Of a stretch of 64,000 nt of DNA, positions 46,101 through 53,863 are shown one piece after another; positions within the stretch are counted from its first letter, which is position 1; every line of letters begins with the position of its first letter. The position numbers and the translations under genes were made by a program. The notes beneath the pieces are model-generated. The model made no database searches and was not told where the DNA came from. It worked only from the letters and a program-made list of their open reading frames with translations. Source of the DNA: Pyrococcus kukulkanii (GTDB lineage Archaea > Methanobacteriota_B > Thermococci > Thermococcales > Thermococcaceae); NCBI RefSeq assembly GCF_001577775.1, contig NZ_CP010835.1, positions 620,001 to 684,000 on the forward strand. The letters run 5' to 3'.

Positions 46101-47273
46101 TACTACAACACTCCAGAGAAGCTAATGGAGATAGAGAACATGACATTGGAGGAGCTTGGTAGGATGCTACTGAATGACATAGAGGACACCAACCAGCTCT
46201 TAGACTTGAGCAAGCTCGCGATGTACCTAGGATATATGGATGGTTTAAGGGTGTTCCTAGCATTAGATTACAACAATGATAACTCAACACTTCTTGGATA
46301 CAAGGTCATTGATTATGAGGGCAAGAAGCTACTCCTCATGCACTTCAACGGAACTGGAGGAGTAAGGTTCACAGTAAGCTACAAGATCCACAGGGAGCAA
46401 TACGAAGAGGAGGCCATTGAAGGAGTAGAGCAGGTTGAAGAAACAATAGACAAGGTTGTCGAAACCGCACAGGAAGTCCTTGAGAAGCTTGAGAACATAA
46501 CCACAGGAACGGAGAGCGTTGAAGAGCTCTTCGAGACGCTAGAAAATATCTCAGAGGAGAATCCAGAGGTGATAGAAGAGATAGCGGAGCAACTCAACAT
46601 GAGCCCAGAGGAGGTTCATGACTTAATTGAGGACACCCACGTGGAGGAAGTCGAGGGGGGAACTGCATTAATGATGATAGCTAGCGAAATCAATGGAAAT
46701 GCAAAGATAGTGAAGAATGAGACTGAGGTACAAGTCACGGCGAAGAAGGAGGGAGTTGAAGACGTTAAGAAGGCTACCGCAGAGATTGTGGTCGATGGAG
46801 ACCACGGAATGGTAGTTACTGTAGCAATTAAGCTACCGCTAGACATTCAGGAGTACGAGGTCAACGTCAAGGATGCGGACCTTCTCAGAACGCAACTAAT
46901 CAAGAAGGAGAGGTACTCACTACTCCTCGTCACATTGAGGCTGCACTCACCAGCGGAGATAACGGTCGAGGCATATGAAGTTAAGAAGCCACCAATGGTC
47001 CTAGTCTACAGCTATTACTACGTTGTCGGCTACAAGATATTAAGCCAAGACTTCGAGAAGTACTACAATATTGCACAAGAAGCAGGTGTTAGCTCGGAGG
47101 TTCTACAGGAAGCTATGGAGCTCAAGAAGGTTGCAGAGGAGAACTACAAGAAGGCGGTAGAGCTAGGAATACTAGTTAACTATGGTAATCCATATGCATT
47201 CCCATACATCAGGGAGGCATACATCAACCTACTGAAGGCCATTGACATACTAAAGAACGCCCTTGAATCTTGA
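40137..47273 (+). CDS. Giant secreted subtilase (S8) with solute-binding-protein-like C-terminal domain
   Basis: 2378 residues, the largest gene here. Signal peptide 1-27, propeptide to about 225, then the subtilisin triad: Asp248 (VAVIDSGVD), His678 (GGDHGTLCA) and Ser884 (SGTSLATPMAAG), with the oxyanion Asn in AAGNGGPGYG. Some 430 residues separate Asp and His; that insert contains a flavodoxin/amidotransferase-like segment at about 355-460 (KVLLVDDDGGDV, VVLWFTGG). Beta-rich domains rich in sequons follow. Residues about 1740-2045 (PEVRRAIQKLIDRDYVI, EYVAELLEEAGFKVELEVV) match the second half of a family 5 oligopeptide-binding protein. An acidic coiled coil and a helical end close the protein. 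Pyrolysin-like, cell surface. Confidence 0.92.
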   Translation: MRAKMLVYAIIILLVLSAIPIVPTTAETTSLNTLVTFGVKKLNVNTKEPEPWVPPLDKIEPELLKELKNASTGLNFVLAKVVSTDEISKELKKIGLDVLGKSKIAGAYVYIVKLPRKENTEKKLLKAASLKQVMFIARTNPVKPIGTYSEPSEESLKKIQVPKSKYSYRVDQWKEEVTNREIKGMRVVLSSEIVPDKLKPKSASELKIQVPEITMPEPNDVFAVSHHKATKVWDLGITGEGINVAVIDSGVDFGNPDLQDAYAVDINPNSPYYGWPIAYDGNSMLAYLLFNLTFPEYLFSWYTNVSVRLTPVPFYGSVGIGYKGNYTVVFTTMSMANIVSAKDRAEIMVEIFSWIGNVSKVLLVDDDGGDVFEVFYEEALKELDMNYTIIHCNETKVELSNLTGYDVVLWFTGGAYDTISEDDVKLWEEYLNNGGKLWLSSVDYLYQQGFNNFTLNYLHVVNAIEDLPAPSIVVTYEGTKYWVSEVGNGAFVSPTDVYVDYIVPDGNATILLTGYLALAHDLARNVTYIDIKLPLTENLTVPTKSGVVRLGLHPDLALWFDWAGGYVLLTDPNESEKYDTIYVDLLPSTVIDFNKDTGHTKDNPVIQLDFWDAFKGWFGSDGYADLSGGLLYFIADGKTPIPYSNITAARWGFPLRIPESGELVAFMIGTVYTAGGDHGTLCAAAVAARGRTYYGDEYLANTYGTAIGAKIIAEGSLYQGGIWEDYLFFAVEGYDGVPGTGDEALVVSNSYGNSYVINKGYRYADRFLYYLTHYYTPWVTFLFAAGNGGPGYGTVTSSGASPGVITVGAAVEFGYRNLYGYDEGPLGFSKANYGDVAPFSNRGPNALGQVDPDVLAVGMFAAGSLPVNSIGNGVFASDLWSGTSLATPMAAGITALVYQAFYEAHRRWPTFEEVRTILMNTADDVSHDVFSQGAGFLNAYRAVKLALDEDGLFVYPPMWQAGETQYPAFANVMYPGETAEKTFMITNVNKTSDKNVTISAEVFEKIGEYVFEVNSSMLGEMIRIDQYMPNDTELLKVTVYTPYEYFISGPGFLYAELFAWTDVNGNGTVEVPDEVNRLQADVRAGTSLALTLGDPWSKFTDGLLFRLRFGGEVNYVKLEFYKRVPWFWVEVPSNVVVPANGTTTITATLTVPENASLGIYEGAIYLDYNGTRTTIPVSVVVASKEPKFTFGGKTNATGLYDNSNIYGYFDWWWRYETGDWRLFYFNVSDNISTEDKYIVVDLNWTGTYPTDINLHVIGPEVDDWSLIAPSVFGPYTLVEYARSDDGYIDAGQFVFKTTSGEMREVISSKISNGLHAIWLHNVLFDGNSSYRTFSGRVSIVKVWPKDITEITNNLTGKFNVDFEREYDFGTLTTLTYGLIVPTRYIHQLAPLRGESKYYIVNVTNSGQLDVVLTSIYDDLAGLDLDLYVYYYVNGQMTLMGSSGSPTADERVTINFPYPGTYIIEVYSYDNPAPGETYYDLYIYNYEAKNNLWANTTEYEENKYNITLSYDLRAEENRDYLEATITGFLGKLFIGSPASPTLIQVPIKIIPSNETLTDIYVYAMNISPELIEVGGTANISFIIINMGQRPGYTTKVSLLDGKGNVLAQSVIPVFEPGAVYEAYFVVEINNPDLEYYKLVVTATNDGFPENNEMTFGIRGVSPDFLMNEGNVDVQYVYPREDELSGYGEVARVDPEVTDEGGTYGVSLNLRGIGTVVMVLPEAAEDIKVTDFHEITMLTDIVFNPFDDRALGKKNATSYVITVNGTPKFNPFAIPEVRRAIQKLIDRDYVINEIFNSTALPLYGAISSWSKLYEQFLNVYEVAGVMEYNEKEALKEINEALEKASVELAKYNYTLEKINGTWYFNGEPVTIVGIGVSEDERKDIAEYVAELLEEAGFKVELEVVDRRTASAMVYTNVDNATTDFKWAFYTEGWVPSFTTESNLDVRTVQYYTPLWFYPGFTPLYPTNLAVKDGIESLGGYNETIEKLRLYYYNTPEKLMEIENMTLEELGRMLLNDIEDTNQLLDLSKLAMYLGYMDGLRVFLALDYNNDNSTLLGYKVIDYEGKKLLLMHFNGTGGVRFTVSYKIHREQYEEEAIEGVEQVEETIDKVVETAQEVLEKLENITTGTESVEELFETLENISEENPEVIEEIAEQLNMSPEEVHDLIEDTHVEEVEGGTALMMIASEINGNAKIVKNETEVQVTAKKEGVEDVKKATAEIVVDGDHGMVVTVAIKLPLDIQEYEVNVKDADLLRTQLIKKERYSLLLVTLRLHSPAEITVEAYEVKKPPMVLVYSYYYVVGYKILSQDFEKYYNIAQEAGVSSEVLQEAMELKKVAEENYKKAVELGILVNYGNPYAFPYIREAYINLLKAIDILKNALES

Positions 47274-47297
47274 TTTTCCCTTTCTTTTCTCTTAAAT
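47274..47297 (+). terminator. Pyrimidine/T-rich terminator after the protease gene
   Basis: Directly after the TGA the plus strand reads runs of T broken by C, the usual archaeal termination signal. It lies between convergent genes, the next being carS. Confidence 0.5.
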
Positions 47298-47299
47298 TA

Positions 47300-47806
47300 T
47301 TACCAAGGTACATTCTTCCATCCCATTTTATAGGCGAAGATATTTGTGCCCCAGTGTATTAATGGCGTAACTATTAACAAAAAGAGGACTTCTCCAGTAG
47401 GAATTGTTTTTACAGGATAGGCGAAGCATAAAGCTGAGATTAAAAAGCCCCACTGATCAAGACCAACCGCTGGATATCCCCTGGGTAAATTTAACCTTCT
47501 CTTAATGAAACTACCAATTAAATCGCCAACAAGAGCTCCCAAGGCTAGGAGAAAGGCTAACTTGAGCGCCAGTCCTAGGGAGCCGTAATATTCCGGCATT
47601 AAATAATACTGGAGAACACCGATAAGTGTTCCTACCGTTAAACCGCCAAAAAATCCCCTCCAAGTTTTTCCATCTCCCAGGATCCTCCTGCCGTCTCTCC
47701 ACTTCTTGCCAAAGTCCATTGGAGTTCCTCCACCCAAGACGACAGGGGAAGAATTGGCGAAGTAAGCGGGAAGAATGTACCAAAAAGCTTCAAACACTGG
47801 ATTCAT
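47300..47806 (-). CDS. carS: CDP-archaeol synthase CarS
   Basis: CarS joins CTP and digeranylgeranylglyceryl phosphate to make the activated lipid for archaeal polar head groups. About 168 residues with four to five helices. The signature is seen at PVVLGGGTPMDFGKKW, then GDGKTWRGFFGG (about 44-55) and ALVGDLIGSFIKRRLNLPRG, as in the CDP-alcohol-forming family. ATG 47806 is preferred, with GGTG six bases upstream; an in-frame GTG 47815 overlaps the upstream gene. It is downstream of the HAN nuclease gene on the same strand. Confidence 0.9.
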   Translation of the reverse strand: MNPVFEAFWYILPAYFANSSPVVLGGGTPMDFGKKWRDGRRILGDGKTWRGFFGGLTVGTLIGVLQYYLMPEYYGSLGLALKLAFLLALGALVGDLIGSFIKRRLNLPRGYPAVGLDQWGFLISALCFAYPVKTIPTGEVLFLLIVTPLIHWGTNIFAYKMGWKNVPW

Positions 47807-47807
47807 T

Positions 47808-50030
47808 TCATGCACCAGCCTTCAATTTGAGTATCTCCTTGGCGAAGGCTTCAAGGACTTCCTTCCTCTTACCCTCAAAGAACTTTATCGAGCCAGCATA
47901 GCTGTGGCCCCCTCCTTCAACCCCTGCATCCGGAAGCTTCTCCTCGAGAACCTTAACGATCCTGTTGAGGTCGAAGTTGTATTTGGCCATTCCGTCGCTT
48001 GCCCTGACCACGGCAAAGTCTGGGCCGTAAGCTAGCGTCACAATTGGAGAGTCTTCTCCATACTTCTCCTTAAAGTGGTCGTGGATTATTCCTGAAAGTT
48101 TTCCTGGGCTTGGATACTCAAACTTTGGAGCGTACATCTCAACGTCTATCGTGTTGAACCTTATGCCGTTGGGTAAAACAACGCTCTTAACGTGCGGAAG
48201 GACGGCCTTGAGGACTTTTTCCTGCTTTGCCTTGACTTCCGGGTAGATTGACTCAACGAGCATCCTGTGCCTCTGCAAGTTTCCAGTGATGAGGAGTATC
48301 TCCTCGATAATCCCTCTACCGTCCATAAACTTCCAGTAGAAGGCTTCGTGGTCAATTACCTCCGCTATCTTCTTCAGATCCTCCTCGGTTAACCCCTTTT
48401 CCTTAGCGTATTCAAGGTACTGGTAGAACTCTGGAGCTTTACTCCTATCACCCGTTCCAGCGATAGCTGGGAGATGCTTTATCCTGTCCTCAACCTCGGG
48501 ATTTATGAATCTAGCAACTTCAGTGGCAAGCATTCCAGCTGTTAGCTCATAGTAACCCCTCTTGACGTGGTGCGGATTAACGTGAACGTCCACATATTCA
48601 TCAACTGCCGCCTTATCCTCGCTTACCCAGTCCCTAGGGTCGTGGTGGTCAATAACCACTATCTTGACACCATAAGCCTTGAGCCTCTTATAGGCCGGAA
48701 TGTCCTCGCTCGTTCCTCCGTTGTCGACTATAACTATAAGGGGTAGCTCATCCCCGAACCTCATGTGGTCTTCCATCATGAAGATTATGTCCTTTAAGAC
48801 GTCTTCAAGCTCGTAGAATGGAGCCCTTGAAGGCCTCCTCTTGAAGAGGTGCCACCTTGCATCTGGATCTGGAGCAACCTTCTCTATTAGAGGGACTATG
48901 GCAGTTTCAAGGGCGACTCCAGCTGTATAGCCATCAGTATCCGCGTGGTGCCTCAGTATTATCGGCCTGCCCTCGAAAATAGCCCTCCTTATCATAAAAG
49001 CAGCTTGCATTATCCTGGGCTTTAATGCTTCAAGGACCTCGCTCTTAACTAGGAATCCCACGTCTTCGGGCTTGGCTTTCCTGTCGAGCTCTTCTTCTAT
49101 TTTCTTCTTGACCTCAGCTGCCTCCGGACCCCAAAGTCTGTACATGTCGATGATTTCAACTTGGATCTTTCCAGCGTGGAACGAAACCTTTCCAATTACC
49201 TCCACTATATCCCCAACGTTTATGTTTGGATAGGCCCTAACTCCCGGGGCCTCGAACGCTGCGGCCCATGTAATCCCGGTTCCATCAGTTAACGTGAAAA
49301 CCGTTGGGCCGCCGGTAACTTGAACTTGCGTGACTTTACCTCTAATCTTAACGGTCTTGCCGGCAAGCTCCTCTCTCAGCTCGCCAATTGGTGTTACCGG
49401 GAGCTCTTTCTTTACCTGAACTTCTCTGTACTTAGTTAAGGGTGCCTCAAGGAAGTCTATCTCTCTTTTGTCTGGCCTAACATCCAGCACTTGGACTATA
49501 ATTTCCTGCCCAGGAACGTACTGCCTCTTGCCGAGAAGATCCTTCTTCTTTATTAAGCCGAGGACGTGCTTGTTCAACCTCACGAAAACCCCAAACCTCT
49601 CAACTCTATCAATTACTCCTTTGTAGTAGCTACCTATTTCAACGTCCTCATAATCGCAGGCGTTGTCTAGAACGTATACAACCTTAAACTTCCTCTCGCA
49701 CTCAGGGCAGACCCAAGTTGTCTCCATCCCGGGCTCCCAAGGTCCTTTAACCCTACCGCAGATGTCGCAGACTAGAACTTTCCCAGTCCCACCGCAGGTT
49801 GGGCATGTATCGTAAACAGGAACTACACCTTTGCCGTGGCACTCTGGGCATGGGATTTCATCGACCTCCTCATCAACCCCTATGTTCTGGAGGTTCCTGT
49901 AGCCCTTTAGGTGCTCGCTCAGGTTAAACTCGGCCGGAACATACCCCCATCCACCACAGACGGGGCATTCCTTCTCGCCCACTTTTACTTTCCCAGTACC
50001 GTGGCATTCGGGACAATCCCTGACGGCCAT
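47808..50030 (-). CDS. DHH-family 3'-5' exonuclease HAN (Hef-associated nuclease)
   Basis: 740 residues in the order: DnaJ-type zinc repeats (CPECHGTGK, CPVCGGWGY, CPECHGKGV, CPTCGGTGK), an S1 RNA-binding-type domain (about 128-190), an OB fold (about 215-300), then a DHH phosphoesterase core (HHADTDGYTAG, VIVDNGG, VIDHHDPRDW) and a DHHA1 domain ending GGGHSYAGS. This composition is that of the archaeal RecJ-like nuclease described as partner of the Hef helicase in repair. It is longer than the GINS-associated RecJ (GAN). ATG 50030 follows a perfect GGAGGTGAT. Confidence 0.85.
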   Translation of the reverse strand: MAVRDCPECHGTGKVKVGEKECPVCGGWGYVPAEFNLSEHLKGYRNLQNIGVDEEVDEIPCPECHGKGVVPVYDTCPTCGGTGKVLVCDICGRVKGPWEPGMETTWVCPECERKFKVVYVLDNACDYEDVEIGSYYKGVIDRVERFGVFVRLNKHVLGLIKKKDLLGKRQYVPGQEIIVQVLDVRPDKREIDFLEAPLTKYREVQVKKELPVTPIGELREELAGKTVKIRGKVTQVQVTGGPTVFTLTDGTGITWAAAFEAPGVRAYPNINVGDIVEVIGKVSFHAGKIQVEIIDMYRLWGPEAAEVKKKIEEELDRKAKPEDVGFLVKSEVLEALKPRIMQAAFMIRRAIFEGRPIILRHHADTDGYTAGVALETAIVPLIEKVAPDPDARWHLFKRRPSRAPFYELEDVLKDIIFMMEDHMRFGDELPLIVIVDNGGTSEDIPAYKRLKAYGVKIVVIDHHDPRDWVSEDKAAVDEYVDVHVNPHHVKRGYYELTAGMLATEVARFINPEVEDRIKHLPAIAGTGDRSKAPEFYQYLEYAKEKGLTEEDLKKIAEVIDHEAFYWKFMDGRGIIEEILLITGNLQRHRMLVESIYPEVKAKQEKVLKAVLPHVKSVVLPNGIRFNTIDVEMYAPKFEYPSPGKLSGIIHDHFKEKYGEDSPIVTLAYGPDFAVVRASDGMAKYNFDLNRIVKVLEEKLPDAGVEGGGHSYAGSIKFFEGKRKEVLEAFAKEILKLKAGA

Positions 50031-50093
50031 GAGCATCACCTCCAGAAGTCTCTCGCTACTCCTCATGGGGCCAAGTTCTTATTTTAAGTTTTC

Positions 50094-51080
50094 TTATACC
50101 CTCATCACGTAGAAGTACCTTGAGAGGGAAGAGTGAACCCTCTGATAAAATCGTTCGAGGACTTTAAATCCTATTGACTCTGCAACTTCAACTGCATCGA
50201 AATCAGCAGGAAATGCTATGCTTAAGTAGCCCTCAAGGACTTCATACATGCTTTCCAAAGCCCTTTTGTATAGCTCGTCTCTGTCCATTGGCAGTGTGGT
50301 TGATGTTCCATAAGGGGGATCTGTGGCTATGGCCTCGAAGGTCTTCCCTGGGAATGCTTCCCTTATTCTTGTTGCATCTCCAACTTTGACCACGTAATCT
50401 TTGACTCCATAGTACTCGAGGTTTATCTTTGCTCCTTCAACCATGTCTTCTCTTATGTCTATTCCATACACTTTAAGCCCCATTAAACCGGCCTCTATCA
50501 ACATTCCTCCCGTTCCCATGAAAGGATCAAGTACCTCTCTTGTGGCCCTTGTTAGATTTACCATCGCCCTAGCTATCCTTGGGGGCAGGGCTATTGGCCT
50601 TGAAAATGGCCTTTTATCGGCTTTTCTAGCATCAAACTCCTTTCCTTTAAACTCTCGAAGTCTAATCCCCAACCACAGCTTTCTCCCACAATAAATCCTC
50701 ACTATCGTGTCAGGTTTGGAAAGATTAACCTTCAATCCCTGAGAATTGATTATTGCTCCAACCCTTTTGTCTATATTTTCCACTTCGTATGAACAATTTA
50801 ACATCCTCTCCTTTCTTACTGCAAACGTACCTGAGATTAATTTTCTCCACTCTATCCCCTCTGAGTACTCTATGAGATCCTCTATTGATTCAAACGACCC
50901 TACTAGAATCCCATACTCATGGGCAAGGCCAAGCCTGCTTAGAACGTCAATATTTTCCACTCTCCCGTAGACTAATAGGTAATCTGAGCCCAAGACTTCC
51001 CCACGCCCAAGCTCAGCTAGTGCTTGAACCTCGGCTTTTGCCATTTCTGGAATCATTCCCAGGATTTCTACATAGAACAT
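50094..51080 (-). CDS. tRNA (guanine-10-N2)-dimethyltransferase (Trm-G10/Trm11 family)
   Basis: This methyltransferase modifies G10 of tRNA. The 328 residues have an N-terminal THUMP-containing half (about 1-155) and a Rossmann methyltransferase half, with VLDPFMGTGGMLIEA (about 183-197) and the catalytic DPPYGTST (about 253). The DPPY motif marks amino-group methylation. Matches in length the well-studied P. abyssi enzyme, as I recall it. It follows the TasA-like gene by 30 bases on the same strand. Confidence 0.88.
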   Translation of the reverse strand: MFYVEILGMIPEMAKAEVQALAELGRGEVLGSDYLLVYGRVENIDVLSRLGLAHEYGILVGSFESIEDLIEYSEGIEWRKLISGTFAVRKERMLNCSYEVENIDKRVGAIINSQGLKVNLSKPDTIVRIYCGRKLWLGIRLREFKGKEFDARKADKRPFSRPIALPPRIARAMVNLTRATREVLDPFMGTGGMLIEAGLMGLKVYGIDIREDMVEGAKINLEYYGVKDYVVKVGDATRIREAFPGKTFEAIATDPPYGTSTTLPMDRDELYKRALESMYEVLEGYLSIAFPADFDAVEVAESIGFKVLERFYQRVHSSLSRYFYVMRV

Positions 51081-51110
51081 CAGGATAAGAGAAGAAAAGA
51101 AAGTTAAAAA

Positions 51111-51689
51111 TCATTGGGTGGCAACTATCTTCATCATAACCTCGGCACTGTCAGTCATGCATTCATTGCCAGCATCCCTGGCAAGTTTCATTGTCATCTT
51201 AACTTCAAGGGTTTCCTTACTCTTTAGGCCCCCAGTGAACAGCCTTATCTCCTTACCTACAAGATCAGAGAGTCTCGTGGGGGAATCGAGGACATCTTTT
51301 GAGTTTACAGTTATTTTCTCGACAATTATGCACGAGCTTAGTTCCCCCTTTTCAGGCGTTAGGTCATAGGGCTTTTCAGCTGGAGATAATTCGTCTTCGA
51401 TATCCTTAACGAAGATAAAAAGAGATACATTTCCGATTGGCACATCTCCATAGTTCTTGATGAAAAACGATATCTCCTTAGTGTCCCCCGGTTTTAAGCT
51501 TTCTATTTTGAATACCCGTAGATCATCATAAAACCTTGAGTTATCTTTGCTTATCCTTACGTCAAATTCCCCCGTTGAAAGTATGTTCCCTTCAGACCTA
51601 GAAACATCTCTAAATTCTCCTAGGGCTTTTCCTAGGGTTACCGTTGCTACTATAATTATCAGTAATATTAATATTATCGGCTTTCTCAT
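51111..51689 (-). CDS. TasA/camelysin-like secreted protein
   Basis: The 192 residues start with a signal peptide or N-terminal helix (1-24), followed by the pattern FRDVSRSEGNILSTGEFDVRI, which is how TasA/camelysin-fold proteins begin, then a beta-rich domain with LKPGDTKEISFFIKNYGDVP. Bacterial TasA and its archaeal relatives build surface fibres. No SipW-type signal peptidase is nearby. Two Cys near the C-terminal half could form a disulfide. Divergent from the nucleotidyltransferase gene. Confidence 0.7.
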   Translation of the reverse strand: MRKPIILILLIIIVATVTLGKALGEFRDVSRSEGNILSTGEFDVRISKDNSRFYDDLRVFKIESLKPGDTKEISFFIKNYGDVPIGNVSLFIFVKDIEDELSPAEKPYDLTPEKGELSSCIIVEKITVNSKDVLDSPTRLSDLVGKEIRLFTGGLKSKETLEVKMTMKLARDAGNECMTDSAEVMMKIVATQ

Positions 51690-51823
51690 CGTCTACCACC
51701 TTCAGATTTTGTCTTTTATTTTTAGCTTATACTAAATATAAAAGTTACTATCAAGTCTCAAAATATTTGATAACATCGATAAAGTTTTAAAGAAGAATTT
51801 TCGACAGTATTGAGGTGGTAACG

Positions 51824-52825
51824 TTGAAAGCTTTAATAATGGCAGGGGGATACGCCACAAGGTTATGGCCAATAACAAAGAACAGGCCAAAGCCCCTTCT
51901 TCCAATTGGGAACAAAACGATAATTGAACACATTCTTGAAAAAGTTAGTGACCTTGGAATCCCCACATACATTTCAACGAATAAATTTTTTGAGAAGCAC
52001 TTCAAGAAACTCGCAGAGAAATATGAGGTAGAGTTGATAGTAGAGGATACATACAGTGAAGAGGAAAAACTTGGGACTATTGGTGCAATAAAAAATGCAG
52101 TGGACATTCTTGGGGAGGATGATTATCTTATAATAGCTGGAGATAATGTCTTCTCGCTTTCCTTAGTTGATTTCGTTAAGAGATTCAACGATATTAAAAA
52201 GACATTAATAGCTGTATATGATGTTGGAGACCTCGAACTAGCGAAGAGGTATGGAGTCGTAATACTTGAAGGTGAAAGGGTGGTGTATTTTGAAGAGAAG
52301 CCTCCTGAGGCAAAGACCAGCTTGATTAGCACGGGGATATATGCCCTACCAAGGGATGTTATAAAGCTCGTTTATGAGTACTTAAAGAATGGAAATAAAG
52401 ACGCTCCGGGCTATTTTATTCAGTGGCTCCTGGAGAAAGGAGTTGAGGTGTATGCGTACAAGTTCAGCGAGTACTGGTACGATATAGGATCCGCCGACAG
52501 TTACCTTGAAGCCCTAAAGATGTTCTTGAAGGAAAGTGAAATAGAAGAGATACAGATAAGTCCTTACGCTAAGATAATTCCTCCCGTGATAATTAAGAAA
52601 GGGGCTAAGATCTTAGGCAGGTCGATCATAGGTCCCTACGCTTACATCGACGAGGAGTGCATAATAGAGAACTCCGATGTTAGTGATTCGATAATCTTCA
52701 AGAAGACGATAATAAGGAACTCGACGATATGGCGTTCTATAATAGACGAAAAGTGTGAGATAAGGAATTTGGAGCTGAGGAAGAGCTTAGTAGGGGGCCA
52801 TGCAAAGATACAAAGGGGTGATTAA
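51824..52825 (+). CDS. Sugar-1-phosphate nucleotidyltransferase
   Basis: N-terminal nucleotidyltransferase domain with the signature MAGGYATRLWPITKNRPKPLL (in part, about 6-25) and the metal-binding AGDNVF; C-terminal left-handed beta helix made of hexapeptide-like repeats (ILGRSIIGPYAYIDEECII). It makes an NDP-sugar, perhaps GDP-mannose or UDP-/dTDP-glucose type; the base and sugar cannot be fixed by eye. TTG 51824 is preferred because GAGGTGG is five bases before it, although GTG 51815 is in frame. Its stop shares bases with the end of the MscS frame. Confidence 0.85.
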   Translation: MKALIMAGGYATRLWPITKNRPKPLLPIGNKTIIEHILEKVSDLGIPTYISTNKFFEKHFKKLAEKYEVELIVEDTYSEEEKLGTIGAIKNAVDILGEDDYLIIAGDNVFSLSLVDFVKRFNDIKKTLIAVYDVGDLELAKRYGVVILEGERVVYFEEKPPEAKTSLISTGIYALPRDVIKLVYEYLKNGNKDAPGYFIQWLLEKGVEVYAYKFSEYWYDIGSADSYLEALKMFLKESEIEEIQISPYAKIIPPVIIKKGAKILGRSIIGPYAYIDEECIIENSDVSDSIIFKKTIIRNSTIWRSIIDEKCEIRNLELRKSLVGGHAKIQRGD

Positions 52826-53858
52826 CGCTCAAGCTTTACCCTCAGTTCCTCCGCGAACCAATTGACCCTTTGCGGGAACGGGATCTCGATGCCCTCCCTG
52901 TCTAACGCTTCTTTTATTTTTCCAGGATTTGCGTTCTAACGTCAAACCATTTTTCACTTGGAGCCCAGGCCCTTACCGCTATATTAACGCTACTATCCCC
53001 CAATTCATCGATGAAAATGGAAGGTTCTGGTTCTGCTAGGACGTAGGGCATCTTCTCAAGGGTCTCCCTTATTACCTTTATCGCCCTCTTAACGTCCTCC
53101 TTGTACGCTATCCCTACTATGACATCAACCCTTCTAGCTGGGTACTTTGCGAGATTCTTTATCTCACTGTTAAAAAGCTTCTCATTTGGTATTCTGACGA
53201 GTAGACCGTCCCATGTCCTGATCCTGGTCGAGAGTATCCTTATATCATGGACTATTCCAGAATAACCCCCAACTTCAACTGGGTCCCCTATCTTCAGGGG
53301 CTTGTCGAAGTACATAAATATCCCCGAGATAAAGTTGGCAACTACCGTCTGAGCCGAGAAACCGAGAACTATACCAGTGATCCCAGCGGCGGCAATTATC
53401 GTTGTTAGCTTACCGCTGAAGCCTGCAATGTTTAATGCTAAGAAAAACGCTATTGTTACCAAGGTGTAGTAGAATATCTTTGCCTTTATCTGAGCCTCCG
53501 CACCTTCCTTTATAAGCCAGTAGTCCTGGACTTTCTTCCCTATTAGGTAGGAGATGTAAAATAGAAGGAAGCCTCCGATTATCTTGCTCAGCTTACTTCC
53601 AAAGACTACTATATCGAATAATCCCAGTGTGTCAAAGGCGGAGAGCAAGGAGCCGATTATAATGAAGTTCCTTAAGAGTTTTGCCGTGTCCTCATTAAAT
53701 ATCCAAACATATTTAGTGTTCTTTGAGAGATTTAATATCCACCTGTAAAATACTTCAGCCAAGATTAGGCCTATAACTACACTCGCTATCGCACTAAACA
53801 GAGAATCCAGGGTAAGTGAGACACCCCCAATAAGTTCAAGTGTTGCATTTTCGACCAT
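52822..53858 (-). pseudogene. MscS-family mechanosensitive channel, frameshift near the C-terminus
   Basis: Small-conductance mechanosensitive channel: about five N-terminal helices, the pore helix region LTTIIAAAGITGIVLGFSAQ, then the beta domain with FDKPLKIGDPVEVGGYSGIV and IRTWDGLLVRIPNEKLFN. In the given sequence the frame stops at 52914 after RTQILEK. Adding one base to the A5 run (T5 on plus, 52917-52921) continues as IKEALDREGIEIPFPQRV and on to a stop at 52822, which is the normal MscS ending. So the gene is either slightly shortened or the sequence has a one-base error. ATG 53858 has GGTGAT upstream. Confidence 0.85.
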
Positions 53859-53863
53859 CGTTA

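Noticed and set aside
40137-47273. Provirus or transposon around the giant protease
   Set aside because: No integrase, transposase, terminal repeats or change of gene density flanks it; it has a normal promoter and secretion signal.
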